Positions 17,478 to 25,160 of a DNA stretch of 64,000 bases are shown here, piece after piece. This DNA is from Chromatiaceae bacterium (GTDB lineage Bacteria > Pseudomonadota > Gammaproteobacteria > Chromatiales > Chromatiaceae): contig JACKMX010000005.1 of the NCBI GenBank assembly GCA_024235175.1, positions 124,001 to 188,000 on the forward strand. The letters run 5' to 3'. The position numbers and the translations under genes are program-made. Every line of letters begins with the position of its first letter. Position 1 is the stretch's first letter. A model generated the notes under the pieces. The model did not search any database and had not been told where the DNA came from. It worked only from the letters and a program-made list of their open reading frames with translations.

Positions 17478-17506
17478 TTGTGGCAGCCAACGCAGTATGG
17501 TATAAA
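17478..17506 (+). promoter_or_regulatory. Probable sigma-70 promoter of rpsB-tsf
   Basis: TTGTGG (17478-17483), 17-bp spacer, TATAAA (17501-17506) preceded by TGg, i.e. an extended -10. The following acgtgcccc is GC-rich, the discriminator type seen at stringently controlled ribosomal promoters. The start point near 17513 would give a leader of about 160 nt, similar to that of E. coli rpsB. Confidence 0.6.
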
Positions 17507-17580
17507 ACGTGCCCCGAATTCGCAAACATTCCGGGATACGCAGGATCCTGTATTTAGTCAGACCTGATGAATCACACACA

Positions 17581-17635
17581 CGCACCGGCACAATTGCCTG
17601 GGTGCCCGGGAAACCGGGTTGGCCATTGGGGTGCG
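17581..17635 (+). promoter_or_regulatory. Structured rpsB leader (probable S2 autoregulatory site)
   Basis: Closing stem cgcacc (17581-17586) / ggtgcg (17630-17635) encloses a ggcac/gtgcc arm and a GAAA-type hairpin cccgg (17605-17609) / ccggg (17614-17618). Autogenous control of rpsB-tsf by S2 binding to its leader is established in E. coli and conserved in Gammaproteobacteria. The fold here is read by eye from complementarity. Confidence 0.5.
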
Positions 17636-17671
17636 TGGAGGATTAACCCTAAATAGATCTGGAGTTTACAC

Positions 17672-18427
17672 ATGAGTGAGGTATCAATGCGCCAGATGCT
17701 TGAATCTGGCGTTCATTTCGGGCATCAGACCCGCTACTGGAACCCGAAAATGGGAGCTTTCATTTTCGGACACCGGAACAAGATTCATATCATCAATCTG
17801 GAGAAAACCCTTCCTCTTTATAAGGAAGCCATGAATTTCCTGGGAACCTTGGCTGCCAATGGCGGCCGCATTCTCTTCGTGGGTACCAAACGCGCTGCAC
17901 GCGACACCGTCAAGGAGGAAGCGGAGCGTTGCGGCATGCCCTATGTCAATCATCGCTGGTTGGGTGGCATGCTGACCAATTTTTCCACCATTAAAACCCG
18001 TATCAAGCGTCTCAAGGAATTGGAGGAGATGTTCGAGACGGGCACGATTTCACGATTCAACAAAAAAGAGGCGCTTGGCCTTCGCCGAGAAATGGAGAAA
18101 CTCGATCGCAGTCTGGGTGGCATCAAGAACATGGAGAAACTGCCGGACGTCCTTTATGTAATCGACGTGGGCCACGAAGATATCGCGATCGCAGAGGCCA
18201 GAAAACTGGGTATACCGGTAGTAGGTGTCGTGGATACAAACAACAGCCCCGAAGGAATAGATTATATCATTCCCGGGAACGATGACGCGATACGCGCTAT
18301 TCAGCTTTATGTTCAGGGTGCTTCCGCAGCTGTTTTGGAAGGCCGCGCCAGTGCAGCCCATCTGGGTTCTGGTGCAGTGGATGAATTTGTCGAAGTTGAA
18401 AACAACAAGGGTGAGGAAGCAGGATAG
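17672..18427 (+). CDS. rpsB: 30S ribosomal protein S2
   Basis: Small-subunit protein S2 (251 residues), needed for S1 attachment. Family hallmarks: MRQMLESGVHFGHQTRYWNPKM at the N-terminus, VGTKRAARD, RWLGGMLTNF, and VDTNNSPEGIDYIIPGNDDA. ATG 17672 follows GGAG. First gene of the rpsB-tsf-pyrH-frr cluster, with a structured leader upstream and an attenuator-like hairpin before tsf. Confidence 0.98.
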   Translation: MSEVSMRQMLESGVHFGHQTRYWNPKMGAFIFGHRNKIHIINLEKTLPLYKEAMNFLGTLAANGGRILFVGTKRAARDTVKEEAERCGMPYVNHRWLGGMLTNFSTIKTRIKRLKELEEMFETGTISRFNKKEALGLRREMEKLDRSLGGIKNMEKLPDVLYVIDVGHEDIAIAEARKLGIPVVGVVDTNNSPEGIDYIIPGNDDAIRAIQLYVQGASAAVLEGRASAAHLGSGAVDEFVEVENNKGEEAG

Positions 18428-18474
18428 TTCACCGTACCTCTCCCTGGTATCACCGGAAATCTTTTGTTGAAAAT

Positions 18475-18520
18475 AAAGCGGCCTTTGCCAGGAATAAATA
18501 GCCAGGCAGGGGCTGCTTTT
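18475..18520 (+). terminator. Hairpin attenuator/terminator between rpsB and tsf
   Basis: Eighteen-base arms (18475-18492 and 18502-18519), with three G-U pairs and one mismatch, around a 9-nt loop, ending in tttt at 18517-18520. Likely a partial terminator that lowers tsf relative to rpsB expression, as a weak terminator does in E. coli. Confidence 0.6.
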
Positions 18521-18549
18521 ACCCATAATTTAAGTGAGGAAAAATACCC

Positions 18550-19434
18550 ATGGCCATTACCGCCTCTTTGGTGAAGGAACTACGTGAACGGACCGGCTCC
18601 GGAATGATGGAATGCAAGAAAGCACTGGTTGAGACAGATGGTGACATTGAAGCCGCAATCGAGATGATGCGCAAGTCCGGTCAGGCTAAAGCTGCAAAGA
18701 AAGCCGGACGTACCGCTGCAGACGGCGTTATTGCCATCTGCTTCAGTGAAGATGGCACAGGGGCCGCGATGGTTGAAGTTAACTGCGAAACCGATTTCGT
18801 GGCGAAAGACGACAATTTTACCTCATTTGCCAAAGCGGTTGCTGAATGCGCACTGGTGTCTGATGTGAAAACCGTTGAAGCGCTTTTGGATGCACCACTC
18901 CACGATGGCGAAGAGACCACCGTCAATACTGCCAGAGAGGCACTGATCTCTAAAATCGGGGAGAATATGAATGTACGCCGATTTCAAAAGTTTCAGGCCG
19001 GATCCGGCAAACTCACCAGTTATAGCCACGGTGTTCGTATCGGCGTGATCGTGGAACTGGTGGGTGGTGACGATACCCTGGCCAAAGATATTGCCATGCA
19101 TGTTGCTGCGACCAGTCCCCTCTGTATTTCACCGGAGGATGTACCGGCCGACACACTTGAAAAAGAACGTTCCATCTTCAAGGCACAGGCCATGGAGAGC
19201 GGCAAGCCCGAGAATATTGTTGAAAAGATGGTTGATGGACGCATACGAAAATACCTGGCGGAAGTCACGCTGCTGGGCCAGCCATTCGTTAAGGATCCCG
19301 ATCTCGCGGTTGAAAAACTGCTTGAAAAAGCGGGTGCTCGGGTAGTCAATTTCTGCCGCTTTGAGGTGGGTGAGGGCATCGAAAAGAAACAGGAGAATTT
19401 CGCTGACGAAGTAATGGCGCAAATTAAGAGCTGA
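18550..19434 (+). CDS. tsf: Elongation factor Ts
   Basis: Guanine-nucleotide exchange factor for EF-Tu. 294 residues. The N-terminal UBA-like domain contains LRERTGSGMMECKKAL; the core holds ETDFVAKD, the TDFV segment that contacts EF-Tu. ATG 18550 has a GAGGAAAA ribosome-binding site. It follows rpsB after a 122-bp gap containing an attenuator-like hairpin, and pyrH begins 2 bp after its stop. Confidence 0.98.
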   Translation: MAITASLVKELRERTGSGMMECKKALVETDGDIEAAIEMMRKSGQAKAAKKAGRTAADGVIAICFSEDGTGAAMVEVNCETDFVAKDDNFTSFAKAVAECALVSDVKTVEALLDAPLHDGEETTVNTAREALISKIGENMNVRRFQKFQAGSGKLTSYSHGVRIGVIVELVGGDDTLAKDIAMHVAATSPLCISPEDVPADTLEKERSIFKAQAMESGKPENIVEKMVDGRIRKYLAEVTLLGQPFVKDPDLAVEKLLEKAGARVVNFCRFEVGEGIEKKQENFADEVMAQIKS

Positions 19435-19436
19435 AC

Positions 19437-20159
19437 ATGTCGAATCTGATCTGCAGCCGGATCCTGCTTAAACTCAGCGGTGAAGCACTGATGGGCCAGA
19501 GCGATTTCGGAATAGATCCCGGGGTCATTGCACGGGTGGCTGATGAGATAAGTGGTCTGACATCAGCAGGTGTGCAGGTGGGGCTGGTCATAGGTGGTGG
19601 CAATATTTTTCGTGGTGCCGGTCTGGCCAGATCCGGAATCGATCGTGTTTCGGGCGATCATATGGGCATGCTTGCCACCGTCATGAACTCGCTCGCCATG
19701 CAGGATTCACTCATGAAAATAGGCGTTGATGCGAAGGTTATGTCGGCGCTGCGCATGGATCAGGTATGTGAATACTATGTCAGACGCAACGCGTTGGAAT
19801 ATCTGCGGCGCGGAGAGGTGGTTATCCTGGCTGCGGGCACCGGGAATCCTTACTTCACCACGGATTCGGCTGCCAGCCTGAGGGCAGTCGAGATCCGCGC
19901 TCAGCTAATGATCAAGGCGACCAAGGTTAATGGCGTCTATTCGTCAGACCCGGTAAGCAATCCTGATGCAGCGTTTTATCCCCGTCTCAGCTATGATCGC
20001 GTCCTGGCGGAAGGCCTGCAGGTGATGGATGCCACCGCAATTGTGCTTTGTCGTGATAACGGATTACCGTTGCGGATCATGAATATCAACGAACCGGGTG
20101 CGTTGATGCGTCTTATGCAGGGGGAGCAGGTGGGGTCCCTGGTGGATAAAGGAGAGTGA
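19437..20159 (+). CDS. pyrH: UMP kinase
   Basis: Bacterial-type hexameric UMP kinase of the amino-acid-kinase fold, making UDP. 240 residues. LLKLSGEALMG near the start is the phosphate-binding loop; VIGGGNIFRG and the acceptor-site GTGNPYFTTDSAA are conserved. Follows tsf by 2 bp and precedes frr by 1 bp, so it is almost certainly co-transcribed. Confidence 0.98.
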   Translation: MSNLICSRILLKLSGEALMGQSDFGIDPGVIARVADEISGLTSAGVQVGLVIGGGNIFRGAGLARSGIDRVSGDHMGMLATVMNSLAMQDSLMKIGVDAKVMSALRMDQVCEYYVRRNALEYLRRGEVVILAAGTGNPYFTTDSAASLRAVEIRAQLMIKATKVNGVYSSDPVSNPDAAFYPRLSYDRVLAEGLQVMDATAIVLCRDNGLPLRIMNINEPGALMRLMQGEQVGSLVDKGE

Positions 20160-20160
20160 T

Positions 20161-20718
20161 ATGATCGAAGAAATCAAAAAGGATGCGGCTGACCGAATGA
20201 TGAAAAGCGTCACCGCATTGGAACTGGAACTGGCCAAGGTCAGAACCGGACGGGCCCACCCGAGCCTGCTCGATCACATCACAGTGATCTATTATGGAAC
20301 CGAGGTTCCTCTCAGTCAGGTAGCCAATGTCAACGTTGAGGATAGCCGGACACTGACCGTGACGCCATGGGAAAAAAATATGGTGCAGCCGGTGGAGAAG
20401 GCAATTCTTAAGTCGGATCTTGGGCTCAATCCCAACACTGCCGGTACCGTGATCAGGGTTCCGTTGCCTGCGCTCACCGAGGAACGGCGTAAAGACCTGA
20501 TCCGTGTGGTAAGAGGCGAGGCGGAACAGGCCCGGGTGGCGGTGCGCAATGTGCGGCGTGATGCCAACAGCAGCCTGAAGGAGCTCCTGAAGGAGAAGAT
20601 GGTCTCTGAGGATGATGAACACAGGGCGGAGGATGCCATTCAGGTACTTACCGACAAATACATCAAGGAAGTGGACAGCACGCTTGAGAAGAAAGAAACA
20701 GACCTGATGTCAATCTGA
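20161..20718 (+). CDS. frr: Ribosome recycling factor
   Basis: 185-residue three-helix-bundle protein that splits post-termination ribosomes with EF-G. KVRTGRAHPSLLDHI, PLSQVANV and LTEERRKDL are RRF signatures. ATG 20161 is preceded by AAAGGAGAG, a strong ribosome-binding site. Confidence 0.98.
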   Translation: MIEEIKKDAADRMMKSVTALELELAKVRTGRAHPSLLDHITVIYYGTEVPLSQVANVNVEDSRTLTVTPWEKNMVQPVEKAILKSDLGLNPNTAGTVIRVPLPALTEERRKDLIRVVRGEAEQARVAVRNVRRDANSSLKELLKEKMVSEDDEHRAEDAIQVLTDKYIKEVDSTLEKKETDLMSI

Positions 20719-20736
20719 ACCTCACAATATATCGTG

Positions 20737-21519
20737 ATGGACAGTACCGGACTCAAACCCAAAATGGTCGAAGCGACAGACAGTATTCCGCGTCACGTTG
20801 CGATTATCATGGATGGAAACGGGCGCTGGGCGCAGGAGAGGGGGCTTCCAAGATTTGCCGGCCACAAAGCTGGTGTCGAGGCTGTTCGTTCGGTTGTCGA
20901 GCAGTGTGTGAGGTTGAAGATCGAAGTGCTTACGCTTTTTGCCTTCAGCAGTGAAAACTGGAGGCGTCCGGCGAAGGAGGTCAATCTGCTGATGGATCTG
21001 TTCATGTTGGCGTTGAACAGAGAAGTCAAGCGGCTCAAACGGAACAATGTCCGCCTTTGCATCATCGGAGACCACGGACGCTTTGCGGCGAAACTCCAGG
21101 CGAAGATTCTGGAAGCGCAGGAGACAACTGCGGAATGCAATGGCCTTACACTGCAGATCGCTGCGAACTACGGTGGCCGCTGGGATCTTACCCAGGCCGC
21201 CAGAAACATTGCCCGCCAGGTGGCAGATGGCCGGCTGGAGCCTGATTCGATCACCGAGGATACACTTTCTGACAATCTTTCCACCCACGGCCTGCCGGAT
21301 CCCGACCTTTTTATCCGCACAGGTGGAGAACAGCGTCTGAGTAACTTTCTGCTATGGCAGTCGGCCTACGCAGAGCTCTATCTGACCAATGTGCTTTGGC
21401 CGGACTTCAGCCCGGCTGTGTTTGACCAGGCTTTAAGCGATTTCGCAGGACGACAACGCAGGTTTGGCCGAACTACAGAACAGCTTAACCAGAGTTCCCG
21501 TAATCTGAAAGATGATTGA
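20737..21519 (+). CDS. uppS: Undecaprenyl diphosphate synthase
   Basis: cis-Prenyltransferase condensing IPP units onto FPP to make the C55 carrier for peptidoglycan and lipopolysaccharide. The HVAIIMDGNGRWA block carries the catalytic Asp, and FAFSSENWRRP and DLFIRTGGEQRLSNFLLWQ are conserved. ATG 20737 is taken (about 260 residues); GTG 20734 directly upstream is possible. No strong Shine-Dalgarno sequence, consistent with coupling to frr. Confidence 0.96.
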   Translation: MDSTGLKPKMVEATDSIPRHVAIIMDGNGRWAQERGLPRFAGHKAGVEAVRSVVEQCVRLKIEVLTLFAFSSENWRRPAKEVNLLMDLFMLALNREVKRLKRNNVRLCIIGDHGRFAAKLQAKILEAQETTAECNGLTLQIAANYGGRWDLTQAARNIARQVADGRLEPDSITEDTLSDNLSTHGLPDPDLFIRTGGEQRLSNFLLWQSAYAELYLTNVLWPDFSPAVFDQALSDFAGRQRRFGRTTEQLNQSSRNLKDD

Positions 21520-21531
21520 AGGTCGCCTTTA

Positions 21532-22359
21532 GTGCTGTTTCAGCGCGTGATCACAGCCCTGATTCTCGTTCCATTGGTTATTGCCGGTGTGCTCTATCTG
21601 TCAACTCTTTCTCTGTCTTTACTTTTGGCGCTGGTTGTGCTGATGGGCGGTCTTGAGTGGACCCGGCTGGCTGCACTCGATTCATGGAGCGAAAAGTTGC
21701 TGTTTCTGTTCGTTCTGGCGGCATCAATGGCCGGGCTTGGGCTGTCAGTCCACATTTTTCCGAATTGGGTTTTTCCGATCACCCTGTTTTCCACTCTATT
21801 CTGGGTGATGGTTACCGTTAGGCTGATTCGTTACCATCCTTCAGAAGTTGCAACGGTTTCTGGCAGATTCTGGAAATCCATTCTAGGCTTTCTGGTACTG
21901 GTACCCGCCTGGTTGTCGTTGCGGGTGACGCACGGTTTGTATCAGGACGGCCCTTATCTGGTGCTCTACCTGCTGGTACTGATATGGGTGGCCGACAGTT
22001 GCGCCTACTTTTCCGGGCGCCGGTGGGGGAGGGTTAAACTGGCTCCGCAGATCAGTCCGGGAAAGACACGTGAAGGAGTGTATGGTGCATTGGCCGGGGC
22101 GGTGGTGTGCGGTGCACTGCTTTACGGGTTAAGGCCGGAGTCTGCCTCTCTGCCTTTATTGATCTTTTTTTCGGTTATCGTTGCCCTCGTTTCGGTAGTT
22201 GGAGATCTGTTTGAAAGCCTGCTGAAACGACAGGCAGGTCTAAAGGATAGTGGAGACCTGCTGCCAGGACACGGTGGCATGCTGGACAGGATTGACAGCC
22301 TGACAGCCGCTGCGCCGGTTTTCCTGTTCGGGCTGCTGTTGCTGGAGTTTGCAAAGTGA
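21532..22359 (+). CDS. cdsA: Phosphatidate cytidylyltransferase
   Basis: Integral inner-membrane enzyme making CDP-diacylglycerol. 275 residues with about eight hydrophobic segments and the C-terminal signature S.VGDLFESLLKRQAGLKDSG.LLPGHGGMLDRIDSL. GTG 21532 is preceded by GAAGG. It overlaps dxr by 4 bp (GTGA), so the two are translationally coupled. Confidence 0.97.
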   Translation: MLFQRVITALILVPLVIAGVLYLSTLSLSLLLALVVLMGGLEWTRLAALDSWSEKLLFLFVLAASMAGLGLSVHIFPNWVFPITLFSTLFWVMVTVRLIRYHPSEVATVSGRFWKSILGFLVLVPAWLSLRVTHGLYQDGPYLVLYLLVLIWVADSCAYFSGRRWGRVKLAPQISPGKTREGVYGALAGAVVCGALLYGLRPESASLPLLIFFSVIVALVSVVGDLFESLLKRQAGLKDSGDLLPGHGGMLDRIDSLTAAAPVFLFGLLLLEFAK

Positions 22360-23534
22360 TCGGGTTGACCATTCTGGGGTCAACAGGCTCAATCGGGCTA
22401 TCGACGCTGGATGTAGTGGCACGCCATACAGATCGTTACCGGGTGGTGGCATTGAGCGCCAATCAGGATGTTGGGGGATTGGCTCAACAATGTCGGGAGT
22501 TCCGGCCCGAGTATGCCGTGCTGGCGGATAAAAGCCGCTTGCCTGAGCTGGCCAAGCTGCTGCAGGGTTGGGGGCTAAGGACAAAGTTGTTGGGGGGGGG
22601 CGAAGGGTTGGAGGAGATCGCCGCCCTGAAACAGACGGATTATGTCATGGCAGCCATAGTCGGTGCGGCGGGGCTGCTACCCGTACTGGCTGCCGCTCGT
22701 GCCGGAAAGAGAATCCTGCTAGCCAACAAGGAAGCATTGGTGATGTCCGGTCCTCTGTTTATGCAGGAGGCGGAGACACATGGTGCCGAGGTGCTTCCGA
22801 TCGATAGTGAACATAATGCCGTATTTCAGTGTATGCCATCCAACTTCAGGAACGGCCTGGAGCGGGTGGGAGTTCGGCGTATTCTACTGACTGCTTCCGG
22901 CGGGCCGTTCAGAACCGCCTCTTTGAAAGCGCTTGAAGAGGTCACTCCAGACCAAGCCTGTGCTCATCCCAACTGGAATATGGGACGCAAGATTTCAGTA
23001 GATTCGGCGACCATGATGAATAAGGGGCTGGAGGTGATTGAGGCCTGCTGGCTGTTTCACACCACCTCTGACCGGGTTGATGTAGTACTCCATCCACAAA
23101 GTGTGATCCACTCAATGGTCGAGTATTGTGACGGTTCGGTACTGGCCCAGCTGGGCAATCCTGATATGCGCACCCCAATCGCACATGCTTTGGCCTGGCC
23201 GGATCGCATCGAATCGGGCGTGGGAAGTCTGGATCTCTTTACTGTGGCGCATCTGGATTTCGAAAAGCCAAGTCTCGATCGGTTTCCCTGTTTGAAGCTT
23301 GCTTATCAGGCTGTCGAGTCCGGTGGAAGTGCACCAGCGGTGTTGAACGCAGCTAACGAGGTTGCGGTCGCAGCTTTTCTGCAGATGAGAATCAAGTTCA
23401 CGGCAATTCCCGAAGTGATCGAGCGGACACTCTGTTTCACTCCGGCGGGGGATAGTATGATCCTGAACGATTTACTGAATATTGATGCTGAAGCCCGGGC
23501 GCGGGCGGAACAAATAGTCCGCAGCCTGGTCTGA
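22356..23534 (+). CDS. dxr: 1-deoxy-D-xylulose-5-phosphate reductoisomerase
   Basis: First committed step of the MEP isoprenoid pathway, making MEP from DXP with NADPH. NADPH-binding GSTGSIGLSTLDV is at the N-terminus; catalytic PIDSEHNAVFQC and NMGRKISVDSATMMNKGLEVIEA are present. 392 residues. GTG 22356 overlaps the cdsA stop. It supplies precursors for the uppS product made two genes upstream. Confidence 0.97.
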   Translation: MIGLTILGSTGSIGLSTLDVVARHTDRYRVVALSANQDVGGLAQQCREFRPEYAVLADKSRLPELAKLLQGWGLRTKLLGGGEGLEEIAALKQTDYVMAAIVGAAGLLPVLAAARAGKRILLANKEALVMSGPLFMQEAETHGAEVLPIDSEHNAVFQCMPSNFRNGLERVGVRRILLTASGGPFRTASLKALEEVTPDQACAHPNWNMGRKISVDSATMMNKGLEVIEACWLFHTTSDRVDVVLHPQSVIHSMVEYCDGSVLAQLGNPDMRTPIAHALAWPDRIESGVGSLDLFTVAHLDFEKPSLDRFPCLKLAYQAVESGGSAPAVLNAANEVAVAAFLQMRIKFTAIPEVIERTLCFTPAGDSMILNDLLNIDAEARARAEQIVRSLV

Positions 23535-23655
23535 ATCAGTGCGTCACGCCGCTGATGCGATATACAGAGCCTGTCTGCGCCGGCACGTCTCAGGGGAGGT
23601 TCGCTTTCGCAGAGGCTGTCCGTCTGCCGAGGGAAATTCAAGCCAATAGGAATCT

Positions 23656-25020
23656 ATGGAATCGCTGATTTTTACCATCCTCTCTTTTATTCTGGCTCTA
23701 GGAATACTGATCACCGTTCACGAATTCGGGCATTTCTGGGTCGCGCGCAAACTGGGCGTCAAGGTATTGCGTTTTTCAGTGGGCTTTGGAAAACCGATCT
23801 TAAAACGTACCGGTAAACTGGACGGTACGGAGTATGTAATTGCGGCAATCCCCCTTGGCGGTTACGTGAAAATGCTGGACGAAAGGGAAGCTGAGGTCCC
23901 GAAACAGGAGATTGGGCGTGCCTTTAACCGTCAATCGCTCAAAACCCGTGCTGCGATCGTTGTGGCAGGTCCGCTTTCCAACTTTTTGTTTGCGATTCTG
24001 GCGTTCTGGCTGGTGCTTGTTTTCGGTGAGACTGGCTCCCGGCCCTGGGTGGGCGAGGTGGCGGTGGGTTCGATCGCAGAGACGGCTGGATTCCGCCTGG
24101 ATGATGAACTGTTATCGGTTGCCAATCGCCCTACACCCAGTTGGGAGGCCGCCGTTTACGCGCTATTGAGGGAGAGTGTTGAGGGGAGTGAACTGGCAGT
24201 CAATGTCCTGGATAAGGATGGATATCACCAGACAAGAGTTATTCCGGGCGATAAACTGGCCGCCTTGAGCGATGGTGGATACATTTTGGACGGGTTGGGA
24301 TTGTCGCCAAAACGTCCGAGCGTACCACCGGTTATCGGTCAGGTAGTGCAAGGGGAATCGGCTGATCGGGCGGGGCTGAAGCAAGGTGATCTGGTGTTGG
24401 CGGTGGGTGGGGAAGCGGTTGAAAGCTGGTCCGAACTGGTTGCAATCATTCGCGACAAACCGGGAAAACCTCTGGTTTTTGAAGTTGATAGATCAGGGCA
24501 GCGGCTCGAACTCCCGCTGATTGTGGGCAGCCGTGAAGAGAACGGTAAGCGTTACGGCCGAATCGGCGCAGGGGTCGATATTCCGGAAGGCCTGTATGAG
24601 GAGTACCGGACCGAGTATCGCCTAGGCCCGCTGGATGCAATGGAAGCATCGATTTATAAGACCTGGGATATGTCTGTATTTATGCTGCGCATGCTCGGCA
24701 GAATGGTGATTGGCAAGGCGTCGGTGGAGAACCTTAGCGGACCGATCTCAATAGCCCAGACTGCTGGAAAAACAGCCAGCTATGGTATTGCCTATTTCCT
24801 GAAGTTTCTGGCACTGGTGAGTATAAGTCTTGGGGTTTTGAACCTTCTGCCGATTCCGATATTGGATGGTGGTCATCTGTTCTATTTTCTGGTGGAAGCA
24901 TTGAAGGGGGGGCCTCTGTCCGAGGAGTTCCAGATTCAGGGACAGCGTCTCGGGATGGCCATCCTTTTGGCAGTGATGATCCTCGCGTTTTATGTTGATA
25001 TATCGCGACTGCTGGGCTAG
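23656..25020 (+). CDS. rseP: Site-2 zinc metalloprotease RseP
   Basis: Intramembrane protease that cuts RseA to release sigma-E and clears signal-peptide remnants. HEFGH zinc motif at residues 22-26 in the first TM segment; PDZ domains in the periplasmic part; second metal motif NLLPIPILDGGH near residue 395; 454 residues. It precedes bamA, as in other Gammaproteobacteria. Confidence 0.97.
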   Translation: MESLIFTILSFILALGILITVHEFGHFWVARKLGVKVLRFSVGFGKPILKRTGKLDGTEYVIAAIPLGGYVKMLDEREAEVPKQEIGRAFNRQSLKTRAAIVVAGPLSNFLFAILAFWLVLVFGETGSRPWVGEVAVGSIAETAGFRLDDELLSVANRPTPSWEAAVYALLRESVEGSELAVNVLDKDGYHQTRVIPGDKLAALSDGGYILDGLGLSPKRPSVPPVIGQVVQGESADRAGLKQGDLVLAVGGEAVESWSELVAIIRDKPGKPLVFEVDRSGQRLELPLIVGSREENGKRYGRIGAGVDIPEGLYEEYRTEYRLGPLDAMEASIYKTWDMSVFMLRMLGRMVIGKASVENLSGPISIAQTAGKTASYGIAYFLKFLALVSISLGVLNLLPIPILDGGHLFYFLVEALKGGPLSEEFQIQGQRLGMAILLAVMILAFYVDISRLLG

Positions 25021-25160
25021 CAACAAAAGTTTATTTATACTGCGCACTGGCTACGCATTGGCGATAGTGTTTCTGTTGTCGCAGACGCATTTTCGGCGAA
25101 AATTCCAATAATAAGTTCATCGGATATTAGGCATAAAAAACAGAAAGTTACCAATAACTA

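Noticed and set aside
17413..17529. N-terminal extension of map
   Set aside because: No homology before MSITIKTAEEIEK, and it would cover the rpsB promoter.
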